Positions 1-8,843 of a stretch of 64,000 bases of DNA are shown here, piece by piece. The first letter of the stretch is position 1. Every line of letters begins with the position of its first letter. A model generated the notes under the pieces. It was not told the DNA's origin, did not search any database, and saw only the letters and a program-made list of their open reading frames with translations. This DNA is from Thauera sedimentorum (lineage in GTDB: Bacteria > Pseudomonadota > Gammaproteobacteria > Burkholderiales > Rhodocyclaceae): positions 1,240,001 through 1,304,000 of the forward strand of contig NZ_JACTAH010000001.1 in NCBI RefSeq assembly GCF_014489115.1, in the 5' to 3' direction. A program made the translations under genes and the position numbers.

Positions 1-640
1 TATTGGAGGTGTGCATCACTGCCTTGGGCTCTCCGGTCGTGCCGGAGGTGTACATCAGCAGCAGCACGTCGTCGGGGGCAAGTGCTTCGGTGGCCAGAGG
101 GGGTGTGTCGTCGCGCAGCAGGGCACGCTCGAAGTTGTCCTCGCCGTCGCCACCGAGTACCACCAGTCGCCTCAGGTCGGGTAGTTCGGACATGAGATCG
201 CGCCCCATCACTTCGTGGTCAAACCCGCGGAAGGTCTTCGGGACGATGAAGACTTTGGATTCTGCGAGCCTGAGCATGAACTTCAGCTCATGCTGGCGGA
301 AGATCGGCATTACCGGGTTGGCCGCGGCGCCGATGCGAGCGCAGGCAAGCGCTATTGCGAGGAACTCCCAGGTATTTGGCAACTGGAAGGACACCACGTC
401 GGAGTTGCCCACGCCCAGGTCGACCAGTCCGCGGGCAATCAAGTCGGCACGGCGATCCAGTTCGCGATAGCTCAGGCGCACCGGTTCGGCCTCGCCTTGC
501 CGATAGGACACGATGGCGATCTTCTCCGGGAATCGCTCGAGTGCGCGCTGGAAGTAGGGGTTGATGGTCTCGTCGCGCCAGAAGCCGGCCGACTTCATGG
601 ACGGCATGCGCGCTGCCAGCAGCACGGGATCGAAATTCAT
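1..640 (-). CDS. aliA: Cyclohexanecarboxylate-CoA ligase-like AMP-binding enzyme (partial, C-terminus outside window)
   Basis: This is the first 213 codons of an acyl-CoA synthetase; the rest lies beyond base 1. The ATG at 638-640 follows an AGGAG ribosome site. The frame is open and contains the AMP-binding P-loop signature MYTSGTTGEPKAVMHT close to the window edge, as expected roughly 200 residues into ANL-family ligases. The family forms an acyl-adenylate from a carboxylate and ATP and transfers it to CoA. The neighbours (ring dehydrogenase, badHI, badK and a MarR repressor) indicate cyclohexanecarboxylate as substrate, hence AliA. It lies 25 bp after the binding-protein gene on the same strand, so both are probably transcribed from the operator-bearing promoter near 1994. 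Adenylation chemistry is read from the motif. Substrate is inferred from context. Confidence 0.75.
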   Translation of the reverse strand, partial: MNFDPVLLAARMPSMKSAGFWRDETINPYFQRALERFPEKIAIVSYRQGEAEPVRLSYRELDRRADLIARGLVDLGVGNSDVVSFQLPNTWEFLAIALACARIGAAANPVMPIFRQHELKFMLRLAESKVFIVPKTFRGFDHEVMGRDLMSELPDLRRLVVLGGDGEDNFERALLRDDTPPLATEALAPDDVLLLMYTSGTTGEPKAVMHTSN

Positions 641-665
641 GGTGATTCTCCTGTCGGCGAGCGAG

Positions 666-1919
666 TTACTGCGTCACCAGCGGGCATTTGGACTGTGAAA
701 GCGGAAGGGCTGCATCCTCAGCAGGAATCACCGCGCGAACATGGTAGTAGTCCCACGGCTCCTTCGATTCGGAGGGCTTCTTCACCTCGAGCAACAACAT
801 GTCATGGGCGAACTTGCCGTCGGCACGGATCCGGCCCTTGAACAGCCCATCGTCGATTGCGGTGGACTTGAGATGCTTCATCACCGCACCGGCTTCATCG
901 GTGCCGGTGGCCTGGACTGCCCTCAGGTAATTGAGTACCGAGGAGTACACGCCCGCCTGCGCCATGCTCGGCATTTTCTTCACTTGGTCATAGAAACGGC
1001 GAGCAAAGGCGCGGGTGCCCTCATCGCGGTTCCAGTAGAAACCTTCGGTTAGGGTCAGCCCCTGGGCGGTCTCAAGACCGAGTGCGTGGACATCATTGAT
1101 GAACAGCACAATGGGTACCAGGGTCTGTCCGGCGGCGGTGATACCGAATTCAGATGCTTGCTTGATCGCGGTGATCGTGTCCTGACCACCGTTGGCCAAT
1201 GCGATGACGTCAGCGCGCGAGGCCTGGGCACTGAGCAGGAAGGAGGAGAAATCGGCGTTCGGGAATGGATGCTTGGTCGAGCCGACCACCTTTCCACCGC
1301 TGGCGGTCACCACCTGAGCGGCGCCGTCCATCATCGCCTGACCGGCCGCGTAGTCGGCCGCGATGAAGTACCAGTTTTTCTTGCCGGCTCCGACCACCGC
1401 CTTGGCGGTACCAGCAGCCAGACCGTAGGAGTCATACACCCAGTGCACTGTGTTGGCGTTGCAGCGCTCGTTGGTGATCGGCAGCGAGGCAGCACCCGAC
1501 ACCAGGGCAATCTTGTCCTTCTGTGCCACTACGTCCATCACCGACAGGGCGACACTGGTGGTGACCAGTTCGGTAATGACGTCCACCTTGTCGCGATCAA
1601 TCCAGCTACGGGCGCGTTCTGCGCCGATGTCTGCCTTGTTCTGGTGATCGGCACTGACGATTTCGATCTTCTTTCCAAACACCGTGCCATCGGCCGAGAA
1701 GTCCTTGATTGCCATCTGTGCGGCGACGACTGCGCCCTGCCCAGTGAAGTCGGCATAGGTGCCGCCCATATCCGTCAGTACACCGATCTTGACCACATCG
1801 TCACTGATGCCGGCGTGTGCGTTGGCTGAGGCGAAGCACATCAGGGCAAGCGAAGCGGCGATGGTCTTGCGCTTGGGGCTCTTGTAGCAGGTCTCGGTGC
1901 TGCGCGTAGCTGCGTTCAT
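666..1919 (-). CDS. LIV-type ABC transporter periplasmic substrate-binding protein
   Basis: A 417-residue type I periplasmic binding protein of the branched-chain amino acid/aromatic acid family. A long basic N-terminus leads into a hydrophobic stretch ending in an AHA cleavage site around residue 36, followed by the family start VVKIGVLTDMGG. Start is an ATG preceded by AAGGAGCGAG. It should deliver a ligand to the LivHM/LivGF membrane complex encoded at 8.0-11.4 kb. The pairing with aliA and the shared operator suggest the ligand is cyclohexanecarboxylate or a related alicyclic or aromatic acid rather than leucine. It is physically separated from the permease genes, with aliB, badR and badHI between. 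Family is clear; the ligand is inference. Confidence 0.85.
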   Translation of the reverse strand: MNAATRSTETCYKSPKRKTIAASLALMCFASANAHAGISDDVVKIGVLTDMGGTYADFTGQGAVVAAQMAIKDFSADGTVFGKKIEIVSADHQNKADIGAERARSWIDRDKVDVITELVTTSVALSVMDVVAQKDKIALVSGAASLPITNERCNANTVHWVYDSYGLAAGTAKAVVGAGKKNWYFIAADYAAGQAMMDGAAQVVTASGGKVVGSTKHPFPNADFSSFLLSAQASRADVIALANGGQDTITAIKQASEFGITAAGQTLVPIVLFINDVHALGLETAQGLTLTEGFYWNRDEGTRAFARRFYDQVKKMPSMAQAGVYSSVLNYLRAVQATGTDEAGAVMKHLKSTAIDDGLFKGRIRADGKFAHDMLLLEVKKPSESKEPWDYYHVRAVIPAEDAALPLSQSKCPLVTQ

Positions 1920-1993
1920 GTCTCGCTCCTTGTTTGTGTGTGGTCACGACATCAATTGCGTGTGGTGACACGCTAACTTTTCGGTCTCTGTAA

Positions 1994-2007
1994 GTCAATA
2001 GATTGAC
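1994..2007. promoter_or_regulatory. Candidate BadR operator 1 (perfect palindrome, divergent region)
   Basis: A perfect inverted repeat, GTCAAT-AG-ATTGAC, lies in the 282-bp region between the binding-protein gene (leftward) and aliB (rightward). On the minus strand its left arm gives a -35-like TTGACT followed 17 bp later by TAGCGT, a weak -10, which would transcribe the binding protein and aliA. On the plus strand TTGACG is followed 17 bp later by TGATAT. Related copies at 2136-2149 and 12408-12421 mark it as a regulon site. Assignment to BadR (gene at 3369-3839) is inference from family and position. Confidence 0.65.
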
Positions 2008-2135
2008 GCAAAAAATGGATTAAAGTGATATTTGTCTTGCTGCAGCGCACGATATCTACGCTACAGCATGCGACTACCAAAGCATTTTAGAGTCACATCT
2101 GGAGTTTTGCTGTTCACGCAGCTCTTGCTATTTGT

Positions 2136-2174
2136 GTAAATAGATTGACAGATAAAGTTGCCTGTTCCTAGAAT
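2136..2174 (+). promoter_or_regulatory. aliB promoter with embedded candidate BadR operator 2
   Basis: The operator at 2136-2149 reads GTAAAT-AG-ATTGAC, one mismatch from a perfect palindrome. Its right arm is the -35 hexamer TTGACA (2145-2150). An 18-bp spacer leads to TAGAAT (2169-2174), a near-consensus sigma-70 -10. The predicted transcript would start near 2181, about 20 nt before the aliB ATG at 2202, which has a strong AAGGAGG site. A repressor bound here would mask the -35, the classic MarR-family mode of repression. Confidence 0.7.
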
Positions 2175-2201
2175 GAGCTCACTTGTGAAGGAGGTGTCAC
2201 G

Positions 2202-3350
2202 ATGGAGTTCAGTCTTAGTCCGGAGCAGCAGGCGTTGGTCGAAACTGCTGCCAGGTTTGCCCGAAGCCGTTTGGCGCCAGGCTACAAAGCGCGTGAGCAG
2301 GCCGAGTGTGTCGAGCGTGAAGTGATCGAAGAAATGGGCGCCCTCGGTTTGCTTGGTCCCGAGCTGTCGGAAGAGGCCGGCGGGCTAGGTGTCGACTGCG
2401 TAACCAGTGGTCTTTTGCTCGAACAGATCGCCTACGGAGACTTCAACGTTTCGTATGTCAATCTGCTGGTCTCCTTGTGCGGGCAGATCGTTGCCACGCA
2501 TGGACGCTCAACCGAGGCGCAGGAGTGGCTGGCCGAAGTGGTTGCCGGCCGCAAGACGATTGCCATTGCGCTCACTGAGCCGAGTGCGGGGTCGGATGCT
2601 GCGCGCCTCAAGCTGAAGGCGGTACGTGACGGCGATGACTACGTGCTTTCGGGCGAGAAAACCTCGATCTCGATGGCGACTCAAGCCGACGCGGCTGTGG
2701 TCTTTGCGCGCTCAGGGAGCGAAGCCGATGGTGCGCGCGGCATCTCCGCTTTCTTGGTACCGATGGACCTGCCGGGTGTTACACGCACAACGTTTGACGA
2801 CATCGGCACCCGGCCGGTCGGGCGCGGCTCCATCTTTTTCGATGGCGTGCGAATCGGCAAGCACATGATGCTCGGCGACGAAGGTCAGGGATTCGTTCAG
2901 GTGATGCAGGGCTTTGACTACAGCCGGGCGCTCATCGGTCTGCAGTGCATGGGTGTGGCCCGCGCGTCGCTGGATGAAACCTGGCGCTACGTACAGGAGC
3001 GCGAAGCCTTCGGCAAACCGATTGGCGACTTCCAGGGCGTGAGTTTCCCGCTGGCCGAAGCCGAGACCATGTACGAGGCCTGCCGTCTGCTGTGCCTGCG
3101 CACCCTATGGCTGAAGGACAACGATCTGCCGCATACCGCCGAGGCGGCGATGTGCAAGTGGTGGGGTCCGAAGCTGGCCTGCGAAATCATCCATCAGTGC
3201 CTGCTGACGCACGGCCATGGCGGCTACGGGGGCGATTACCACTTCGGTCAGCGATATCGCGATGTTATGGGTCTGCAGATCGGTGACGGTACGGCGAACA
3301 TCATGAAGATGATCATCGGCCGCCAGAAGATTGCGCAGTACAGGGTCTAG
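2202..3350 (+). CDS. aliB: Cyclohexanecarboxyl-CoA dehydrogenase-like acyl-CoA dehydrogenase
   Basis: A 382-residue FAD-dependent acyl-CoA dehydrogenase with the normal three-domain layout: helical N-domain starting MEFSLSPEQQALV, the middle-domain motif ALTEPSAGSDAARL around residues 125-140, and a helical C-domain. Where most family members have the catalytic glutamate in a YEGT motif, this protein has IGDGTANI with Asp362. From memory, Asp replacement is described in alicyclic ring-acting dehydrogenases, which supports AliB (cyclohexanecarboxyl-CoA to cyclohex-1-enecarboxyl-CoA). It has its own operator-controlled promoter. It converges with badR 18 bp downstream. Another acyl-CoA dehydrogenase at 5638 could share or own this role, so the symbol is tentative. 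Confidence 0.7.
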   Translation: MEFSLSPEQQALVETAARFARSRLAPGYKAREQAECVEREVIEEMGALGLLGPELSEEAGGLGVDCVTSGLLLEQIAYGDFNVSYVNLLVSLCGQIVATHGRSTEAQEWLAEVVAGRKTIAIALTEPSAGSDAARLKLKAVRDGDDYVLSGEKTSISMATQADAAVVFARSGSEADGARGISAFLVPMDLPGVTRTTFDDIGTRPVGRGSIFFDGVRIGKHMMLGDEGQGFVQVMQGFDYSRALIGLQCMGVARASLDETWRYVQEREAFGKPIGDFQGVSFPLAEAETMYEACRLLCLRTLWLKDNDLPHTAEAAMCKWWGPKLACEIIHQCLLTHGHGGYGGDYHFGQRYRDVMGLQIGDGTANIMKMIIGRQKIAQYRV

Positions 3351-3368
3351 CGCACCAGGGAAAGCCCC

Positions 3369-3839
3369 CTACAGCCGGGACATGTTTTTCTGCAGCAGGC
3401 TGATGTAGTGGATGAAGGCAAGGCGGTCGTCGAAGGAAAGACCCTTCAAGGCTTCGTCATAGAACTGGTGAATCGGGTCGGCGAGGGCGGTCCATAGCTC
3501 CTCGCCCTTCGGGGTGAGGCGCACCTTGCGCGAGCGCCGATCCTCCTCGCCGGTGATCCGCTCCAGATAGCCGTCGCGTTCGAGACGGTTGAGCAGGCCG
3601 GAAAGGTTCTGGCGGCTGACTAGCAGGTAGCGGGACAGCTCGCCGACGCTCATGCCGCCCTGTGCCTTGGGACGCGAGAGTGCACCGAGCACTGACCACT
3701 GTTGGGTCGTGACGCCGAACTCGTCGAGAGCCTGGGTGCCCTTGGTGTGCAAGGTGTTTGCAGCCTGAAAGAAGCGGAAAAACAGGCGGTTGTTGATCTC
3801 GATGGAAGCGAGGCTCTTTTCGGCGGACAGGTCTTTCAT
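3369..3839 (-). CDS. badR: MarR-family repressor, probable BadR
   Basis: A 156-residue winged-helix regulator. The region around residues 45-110 (QQWSVLGALSR, then SRYLLVSRQNLSGLLNRLE, then the DRRSRKVRL wing) is the MarR DNA-binding fold. The gene sits between aliB and badH and is divergent from badH. BadR of Rhodopseudomonas and of denitrifying betaproteobacteria is a MarR-type repressor of cyclohexanecarboxylate genes that responds to a CoA-thioester intermediate. No clear Shine-Dalgarno sequence precedes the ATG, so the transcript may be leaderless or the start poorly translated. The palindromes at 1994, 2136 and 12408 are its likely targets. No full copy is seen in its own upstream region. 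Confidence 0.75.
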   Translation of the reverse strand: MKDLSAEKSLASIEINNRLFFRFFQAANTLHTKGTQALDEFGVTTQQWSVLGALSRPKAQGGMSVGELSRYLLVSRQNLSGLLNRLERDGYLERITGEEDRRSRKVRLTPKGEELWTALADPIHQFYDEALKGLSFDDRLAFIHYISLLQKNMSRL

Positions 3840-3940
3840 CGGTTAGGTCGTCGTTTTTGGTTGAGCAGTATTGAAACGCAGAGCTGGCATCCCGGGCAAT
3901 GGGGCACGGCAGATTCACGTCACAAAAAGGAGAAGCAGGA

Positions 3941-4708
3941 ATGAAGGGACTCAAGGACAAGGTGGTGATCGTTACCGGTGGCGGCGGTGGCATCGGTTCG
4001 TCGATCTGCCGTCGTTTTGCCGAAGAAGGTTCGGCGGTGGCCGTGTTCGACATCAACAAGGATGCAGCGGAAACGGTGGCTGCCGGTATCCGTGATGCGG
4101 GTGGCAAGGCGCTGCCCTTCGCGGTCGACCTGACCAGCCAGGAATCGGTGATCGCTGCGGTGAGCGCTGCGGAAGCCGCGCTCGGCCCGACCGATGTGCT
4201 GGTCAATAACGCGGGCTGGGATCACGCAGCGCCCTTTCTGAAAACCGACAAGGCGCTGTGGGAGAAGATCGTCGCGGTCAATCTCTACGGTGCGCTCTAC
4301 ATGCACCACGCGGTGCTGACGGGCATGGCTGAGCGCGGTCGTGGCCGTGTGGTCAACGTGGCCTCCGATGCCGCCCGTGTGGGCTCCTCGGGTGAGGCGG
4401 TGTATGCCTTCTGCAAGGGCGGTCTGGTGTCTTTCTCCAAGACCATGGCGCGCGAACTGGCGCGCAAGCAGATCAACGTGAACGTGGTCTGCCCGGGGCC
4501 GACCGATACCGCACTGTTCCGCGACTTTGCCGGCGAAGGCGAGAAGGGCGAGAAGCTCAAGGAGGCGCTCACCAAGGCGATTCCCTTCGGCCGCCTCGGT
4601 CAGCCGGATGACCTGGCCGGCATCGTCGCTTTCCTGTCCAGCGATGAGGCTTCGTTCATCACCGGCCAGATCATCAGTGCCTCCGGTGGCCTGACGATGG
4701 CCGGCTGA
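3941..4708 (+). CDS. badH: 2-hydroxycyclohexanecarboxyl-CoA dehydrogenase (SDR)
   Basis: A 255-residue classical short-chain dehydrogenase/reductase. Visible motifs are TGGGGGIG (residues 12-19) for NAD(P) binding, NNAG (89-92), and the catalytic Ser142, Tyr155 and Lys159. I chose the ATG at 3941 because it has AAGGAG about 9 nt upstream and begins directly with the Rossmann strand; an upstream in-frame ATG at 3899 would add an unlikely extension. BadH oxidises the 2-hydroxy group formed by BadK to a ketone, preparing the ring for hydrolytic cleavage by BadI, encoded immediately downstream. The badH-badI order matches known bad clusters. Confidence 0.85.
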   Translation: MKGLKDKVVIVTGGGGGIGSSICRRFAEEGSAVAVFDINKDAAETVAAGIRDAGGKALPFAVDLTSQESVIAAVSAAEAALGPTDVLVNNAGWDHAAPFLKTDKALWEKIVAVNLYGALYMHHAVLTGMAERGRGRVVNVASDAARVGSSGEAVYAFCKGGLVSFSKTMARELARKQINVNVVCPGPTDTALFRDFAGEGEKGEKLKEALTKAIPFGRLGQPDDLAGIVAFLSSDEASFITGQIISASGGLTMAG

Positions 4709-4754
4709 GTCTGACGACCTGCCCACACGTTCCAACAGCAAGGAATTCACGAAC

Positions 4755-5537
4755 ATGCAATACGAAGACATCCTCTACACCAAGGCCGATGGCATCGCCA
4801 CCATCACCATCAACCGCCCCAAGCAGTTCAACGCCTTCCGCGCCCAGACCTGCGAGGAAATGATCCACGCGTTCAAGGACGCGGATTTCGACAAGAGCAT
4901 CGGCGTGGTCGTGCTCACCGGTGCGGGCGAAAAGGCCTTCTGCACCGGCGGTGATCAGGGTACGCAGGACGGCGGTTACGGTGGCCGCGGCGTCATCGGT
5001 CTGCCGATCGAGGAAGTGCAGAGCGCGATCCGCGACATCTCGAAGCCGGTGATCGCGCGCGTCAATGGCTACGCGATCGGTGGGGGAAACGTGCTGGTGA
5101 CGATCTGCGATCTGGCCATCGCCTCCGACAACGCCCAGCTCGGTCAGGCCGGACCGCGCGTCGGCTCGGTCGACCCCGGTTTCGGTACCGCGCTGCTGGC
5201 GCGGGTTGTGGGCGAGAAGAAGGCGCGTGAAATCTGGTACCTGTGCCGTCGTTACACCGCCCAGGAAGCGCTGCAGATGGGGCTGGTCAACGCCGTGGTG
5301 CCGCAGGATCAGCTCGATGCCGAGGTGAAGAAGTGGTGCGACGAAATCGTCGAAAAGAGCCCCACGGCCATCGCGCTGGCGAAGAAGTCCTTCAACGTTG
5401 ATACCGAAATGATCCGTGGCATGGGCGGGCTGGCAATGCACGCGCTCAAGCTCTACTACGAAACCCCCGAATCGGCCGAAGGGGGCAACGCCTTCCGCGA
5501 AAAGCGCAAGCCGGAGTTCCGCAAGCACGTCAAGTAA
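4755..5537 (+). CDS. badI: 2-ketocyclohexanecarboxyl-CoA hydrolase (ring cleavage)
   Basis: A 260-residue crotonase-fold protein, the usual BadI length. It lacks the two hydratase glutamates: the GGGNVLV and GPRVGSVDPGFG segments (around residues 109-144) resemble MenB/BadI, where Ser138 and Asp140 take their place. BadI adds water across the ring C-C bond of the beta-keto thioester, giving pimeloyl-CoA. It follows badH by 46 bp, with AAGGA before the ATG, and is almost certainly co-transcribed with it. The C-terminus matches the family pattern of a Tyr-rich helix. Function is well supported by both sequence type and context. Confidence 0.85.
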   Translation: MQYEDILYTKADGIATITINRPKQFNAFRAQTCEEMIHAFKDADFDKSIGVVVLTGAGEKAFCTGGDQGTQDGGYGGRGVIGLPIEEVQSAIRDISKPVIARVNGYAIGGGNVLVTICDLAIASDNAQLGQAGPRVGSVDPGFGTALLARVVGEKKAREIWYLCRRYTAQEALQMGLVNAVVPQDQLDAEVKKWCDEIVEKSPTAIALAKKSFNVDTEMIRGMGGLAMHALKLYYETPESAEGGNAFREKRKPEFRKHVK

Positions 5538-5637
5538 GACGGTACGGCGCGGCACGAGACCTCTCTCTCCCTCCACTCGTGCCGCGCCGCGACCTCCTGC
5601 CTTTGCCTTCCCCCAATAGCCTCGGAGACTGACAAGA

Positions 5638-6792
5638 ATGATCCGCGACCAGGAAACACTGAACATACTGCTGGACACGATCTCGCGCTTCGTGCGCGAA
5701 CGCCTGGTGCCGGCCGAGGCCACGGTTGCCGAGACCGACCGGATTCCCGACGACGTGCTCGAAGACATGAAACAGCTGGGTCTGTTCGGCATCTGTCTGC
5801 CCGAGGAGCACGGGGGCATGGGGCTGACGATGGAAGAGGAGGTGCTGCTGACCTTTGAGATCGGCCATACCTCCCCGTGTTTTCGCTCCATCTTCGCCAC
5901 CAACAACGGCATCGGGGGCCAGGGTATCGTCATCGACGGCACCCCGGAGCAGAAGGCCTTCTATCTGCCGAAGCTCGCCAGCGGCGAGATCATCGGCTCC
6001 TTCGCACTGACCGAGCCGGACAGCGGCTCCGATGCAGCCAGTGTGCGCACCACCGCCATACGTGATGGCGACTTCTATGTGCTCAATGGCACCAAGCGCT
6101 ACATCACCAACGCGCCCGAGGCTGGCATTTTCACGGTGATGGCGCGTACCGATCCGGCAAAGAAGGGCGCGGATGGCATCTCGGCCTTCATTGTGGAGAA
6201 AGGTACCCCCGGCCTGTCGTTGGGCGTGCCGGACGAGAAGATGGGCCACAAGGGCTCCCACACCTGCGATGTGATCTTCGAGGACTGCAGGGTGCCGGCC
6301 GCCAACTTGATTGGCGGTGTCGAGGGCGTCGGCTTCAAGACCGCGATGAAGGTGCTCGACAAGGGGCGCATCAACATTGCAGCAATTTCCGTCGGCGTGG
6401 CCGAGCGCATGCTGGAAGACGCACTGCGCTACGCCTGTGAGCGCAAGCAGTTCGGCCGGCCGATTGCCGAATTCCAGCTTGTCCAGGCCATGCTGGCCGA
6501 CAGCAAGGCAGAGATCTACGCCGCCCGCAGCATGGTGATCGATGCGGCACGCCGTCGCGACCTGGGGCTGGATGTCGGCACCGAGGCCTCGTGCGCCAAG
6601 ATGTTCGCCTCCGAAATGTGCGGTCGGGTTGCCGACCGTGCGGTGCAAATCTTTGGTGGCGCGGGCTACTTGTCCGAGTACGGCATCGAGCGCTTCTACC
6701 GCGATGTACGGCTGTTCCGTCTCTTCGAAGGCACTACCCAGATCCAGCAACTGGTCGTCGCCCGCAACATGATCCGGGCCCACAACGGCTGA
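5638..6792 (+). CDS. Acyl-CoA dehydrogenase (pimeloyl-CoA or alicyclic acyl-CoA)
   Basis: A 384-residue acyl-CoA dehydrogenase with the flavin motif FALTEPDSGSDAAS and the canonical catalytic base Glu364 in LFEGTTQIQ. It lies 100 bp after badI and 48 bp before gcdH. In the pathway it could oxidise pimeloyl-CoA to 2,3-didehydropimeloyl-CoA, or serve as the ring dehydrogenase (BadJ/AliB role) in place of the protein at 2202. The normal Glu base favours a linear acyl-CoA substrate, but that is inference. A single-subunit enzyme of this length differs from the two-subunit PimCD system, which is not present in the window. Confidence 0.8.
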   Translation: MIRDQETLNILLDTISRFVRERLVPAEATVAETDRIPDDVLEDMKQLGLFGICLPEEHGGMGLTMEEEVLLTFEIGHTSPCFRSIFATNNGIGGQGIVIDGTPEQKAFYLPKLASGEIIGSFALTEPDSGSDAASVRTTAIRDGDFYVLNGTKRYITNAPEAGIFTVMARTDPAKKGADGISAFIVEKGTPGLSLGVPDEKMGHKGSHTCDVIFEDCRVPAANLIGGVEGVGFKTAMKVLDKGRINIAAISVGVAERMLEDALRYACERKQFGRPIAEFQLVQAMLADSKAEIYAARSMVIDAARRRDLGLDVGTEASCAKMFASEMCGRVADRAVQIFGGAGYLSEYGIERFYRDVRLFRLFEGTTQIQQLVVARNMIRAHNG

Positions 6793-6840
6793 CGCGCGCT
6801 GCGCCATACGCCGAATCGCAGGAATACAAAGGAGACATGG

Positions 6841-8019
6841 ATGAAGAACACGTTCAAATGGGATGACCCGCTTCTGCTCGATCTGCAACTGGACGAGGAC
6901 GAGCGCATGATCCGTGACGCGGCCGAGGCCTATTCGCAGGGCAAGCTGCTGCCGCGTGTGCAGGACGCGTTCCGTCATGAAACCACCGATCCCGCAATCT
7001 TCCGCGAGATGGGCGAGATGGGGCTGCTCGGGCCGACCATCCCCACCGAATACGGCGGCGCCGGTCTGAACTATGTGAGCTACGGCCTGATCGCGCGCGA
7101 GGTGGAACGGGTGGATTCCGGCTACCGCTCGATGATGAGCGTGCAAAGCTCGCTGGTGATGGTGCCGATCTTCGAGTTCGGCAACGAAGCCACCAAGCGC
7201 AAGTACCTGCCAAAGCTTGCCAGCGGCGAGTGGATCGGCTGCTTCGGCCTCACCGAGCCGAACCACGGCTCCGACCCCGGCTCCATGGTCACCCGCGCCC
7301 GCAAGGTCGATGGCGGCTACAGCCTCTCCGGCAGCAAGATGTGGATCACCAACAGCCCGATCGCAGACGTCTTCGTGGTCTGGGCCAAGGACGACGAGGG
7401 CAAGATTCGCGGCTTCGTCCTGGAGAAGGGCTGGAAGGGTCTGTCGGCTCCGGCCATTCACGGCAAGGTCGGCCTGCGCGCCTCGATCACCGGCGAGATC
7501 GTCATGGACGAGGTGTTCTGCCCGGAAGAGAACGCCTTCCCCGAAGTGCGCGGCCTCAAGGGTCCGTTTACCTGCCTCAACTCGGCGCGCTACGGCATCG
7601 CCTGGGGCGCACTGGGTGCAGCCGAAGACTGCTGGCACCGCGCGCGCCAGTACGTGCTCGACCGCAAGCAGTTCGGCCGCCCGCTGGCCGCCAACCAGCT
7701 CATTCAGAAGAAGCTGGCCGACATGCAGACCGAGATCGTGCTTGGCCTGCAGGCCTGCCTGCGCGTGGGACGCATGAAGGACGAAGGTATTGCCCCGGTG
7801 GAAATTACCTCCATCATCAAGCGCAATTCCTGTGGCAAGGCGCTGGATATCGCCCGCATGGCGCGCGACATGATGGGCGGCAACGGCATCTCGGACGAGT
7901 TCGGCGTGGCCCGCCACCTGGTGAACCTGGAAGTGGTGAACACCTACGAAGGCACGCACGACATCCACGCGCTGATTCTCGGGCGCGCGCAGACCGGCAT
8001 CCAGGCCTTTTCGGGCTGA
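6841..8019 (+). CDS. gcdH: Glutaryl-CoA dehydrogenase, decarboxylating type
   Basis: A 392-residue protein very close to mitochondrial/bacterial GCDH. Diagnostic segments are [19 protein letters not shown] (residues 86-104), [13 protein letters not shown] and [15 protein letters not shown]. Residues linked to glutaryl-CoA binding and decarboxylation are present: Glu89, Arg96, Ser97, Tyr369 and the base Glu370. Retention of Tyr369 points to the decarboxylating enzyme, giving crotonyl-CoA and CO2, rather than the non-decarboxylating type of strict anaerobes. The ATG has AAGGAG 7 nt upstream. It drains glutaryl-CoA, the C5 product of one round of pimeloyl-CoA beta-oxidation, so it completes the pathway encoded around it. 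Confidence 0.92.
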   Translation: MKNTFKWDDPLLLDLQLDEDERMIRDAAEAYSQGKLLPRVQDAFRHETTDPAIFREMGEMGLLGPTIPTEYGGAGLNYVSYGLIAREVERVDSGYRSMMSVQSSLVMVPIFEFGNEATKRKYLPKLASGEWIGCFGLTEPNHGSDPGSMVTRARKVDGGYSLSGSKMWITNSPIADVFVVWAKDDEGKIRGFVLEKGWKGLSAPAIHGKVGLRASITGEIVMDEVFCPEENAFPEVRGLKGPFTCLNSARYGIAWGALGAAEDCWHRARQYVLDRKQFGRPLAANQLIQKKLADMQTEIVLGLQACLRVGRMKDEGIAPVEITSIIKRNSCGKALDIARMARDMMGGNGISDEFGVARHLVNLEVVNTYEGTHDIHALILGRAQTGIQAFSG

Positions 8020-8048
8020 CAAGACCGGATCGCGGAAAGGAGGAGACG

Positions 8049-8843
8049 ATGACGGACAAGACTGCACAAGCAGCGGACGACCTGATTCTTGAAACGGCGG
8101 GACTCGTCAAAGAGTTCCGCGGCTTCGTGGCGGTCGACGGTGTGAACCTGAAAATCCGGCGCGGAGACATCCATGCGCTGATTGGTCCGAACGGGGCGGG
8201 CAAGACGACCTGTTTCAATCTGCTGACCAAGTTTCTGCAGCCCACGCGGGGCAGGATTCTGTTCAAGGGTCAGGACATAACCGGGGAGTCGCCCCAGTGC
8301 ATCGCCCGCAAGGGGATGGTGCGTTCCTTCCAGATTTCGGCGGTGTTCCCGCACATGACCGTGCTGGAAAACGTTCGCGTTGCCCTGCAACGCAAGCTCG
8401 GCACCTCCTTTCATTTCTGGAAGTCCGATCGCAGCCTCGACTGCCTCAACGAGCGCGCGATGGCCTTGCTGGCCGAAGTCGGCCTGGAGAGCTACGCGCG
8501 GATGGTGACGGTGGAAATGCCCTACGGCCGCAAGCGGGCGTTGGAGATTGCGACCACCCTGGCGCTCGATCCGGAACTGATGCTGCTGGATGAGCCAACC
8601 CAGGGCATGGGCCTTGAAGATGTCGAACGGGTCATGGCGTTGATCAAGAAGGTGTCGGCCAACCGCAGCATCCTGATGGTGGAGCACAACATGAAGGTGG
8701 TGTCCGGTATCTGCGACCGCATCACCGTGCTGGCCCGCGGAGCGGTTCTCGCCGAAGGGGACTACGCCGAAGTGTCGTCCAACCCGGTGGTGATCGAGGC
8801 CTACATGGGCAGCGAGGCTGCCGAACTCGCGGGAGCCCACTGA
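8049..8843 (+). CDS. livG: ABC transporter ATP-binding protein, LivG type
   Basis: A 264-residue ATPase. Walker A is GPNGAGKTTCFN near residue 42. The signature region reads PYGRKRALEIATTLALDP instead of a canonical LSGGQ loop, as in other LivG homologues, and Walker B is LMLLDEPTQGMG. The ATG at 8049 follows AAGGAGG with good spacing. The last codons overlap livF in an ATGA junction at 8843. With LivF, LivH and LivM it forms the cytoplasmic and membrane part of an importer whose binding protein is probably the gene at 666-1919. Substrate is likely an alicyclic or aromatic carboxylate, inferred from the operon. Confidence 0.88.
   Translation: MTDKTAQAADDLILETAGLVKEFRGFVAVDGVNLKIRRGDIHALIGPNGAGKTTCFNLLTKFLQPTRGRILFKGQDITGESPQCIARKGMVRSFQISAVFPHMTVLENVRVALQRKLGTSFHFWKSDRSLDCLNERAMALLAEVGLESYARMVTVEMPYGRKRALEIATTLALDPELMLLDEPTQGMGLEDVERVMALIKKVSANRSILMVEHNMKVVSGICDRITVLARGAVLAEGDYAEVSSNPVVIEAYMGSEAAELAGAH

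Noticed and set aside
3860..3876. TTGAGCAGTATTGAA as a fourth BadR operator
   Set aside because: It contains a direct rather than inverted arrangement and only one ATTGA arm, so it does not meet the palindrome seen in the other three.
5530..8067. An 845-codon open frame antisense to badI-acyl-CoA dehydrogenase-gcdH
   Set aside because: It mirrors three well-supported genes and has His/Arg/Ala-rich, domain-free sequence. It is a product of high third-position GC.
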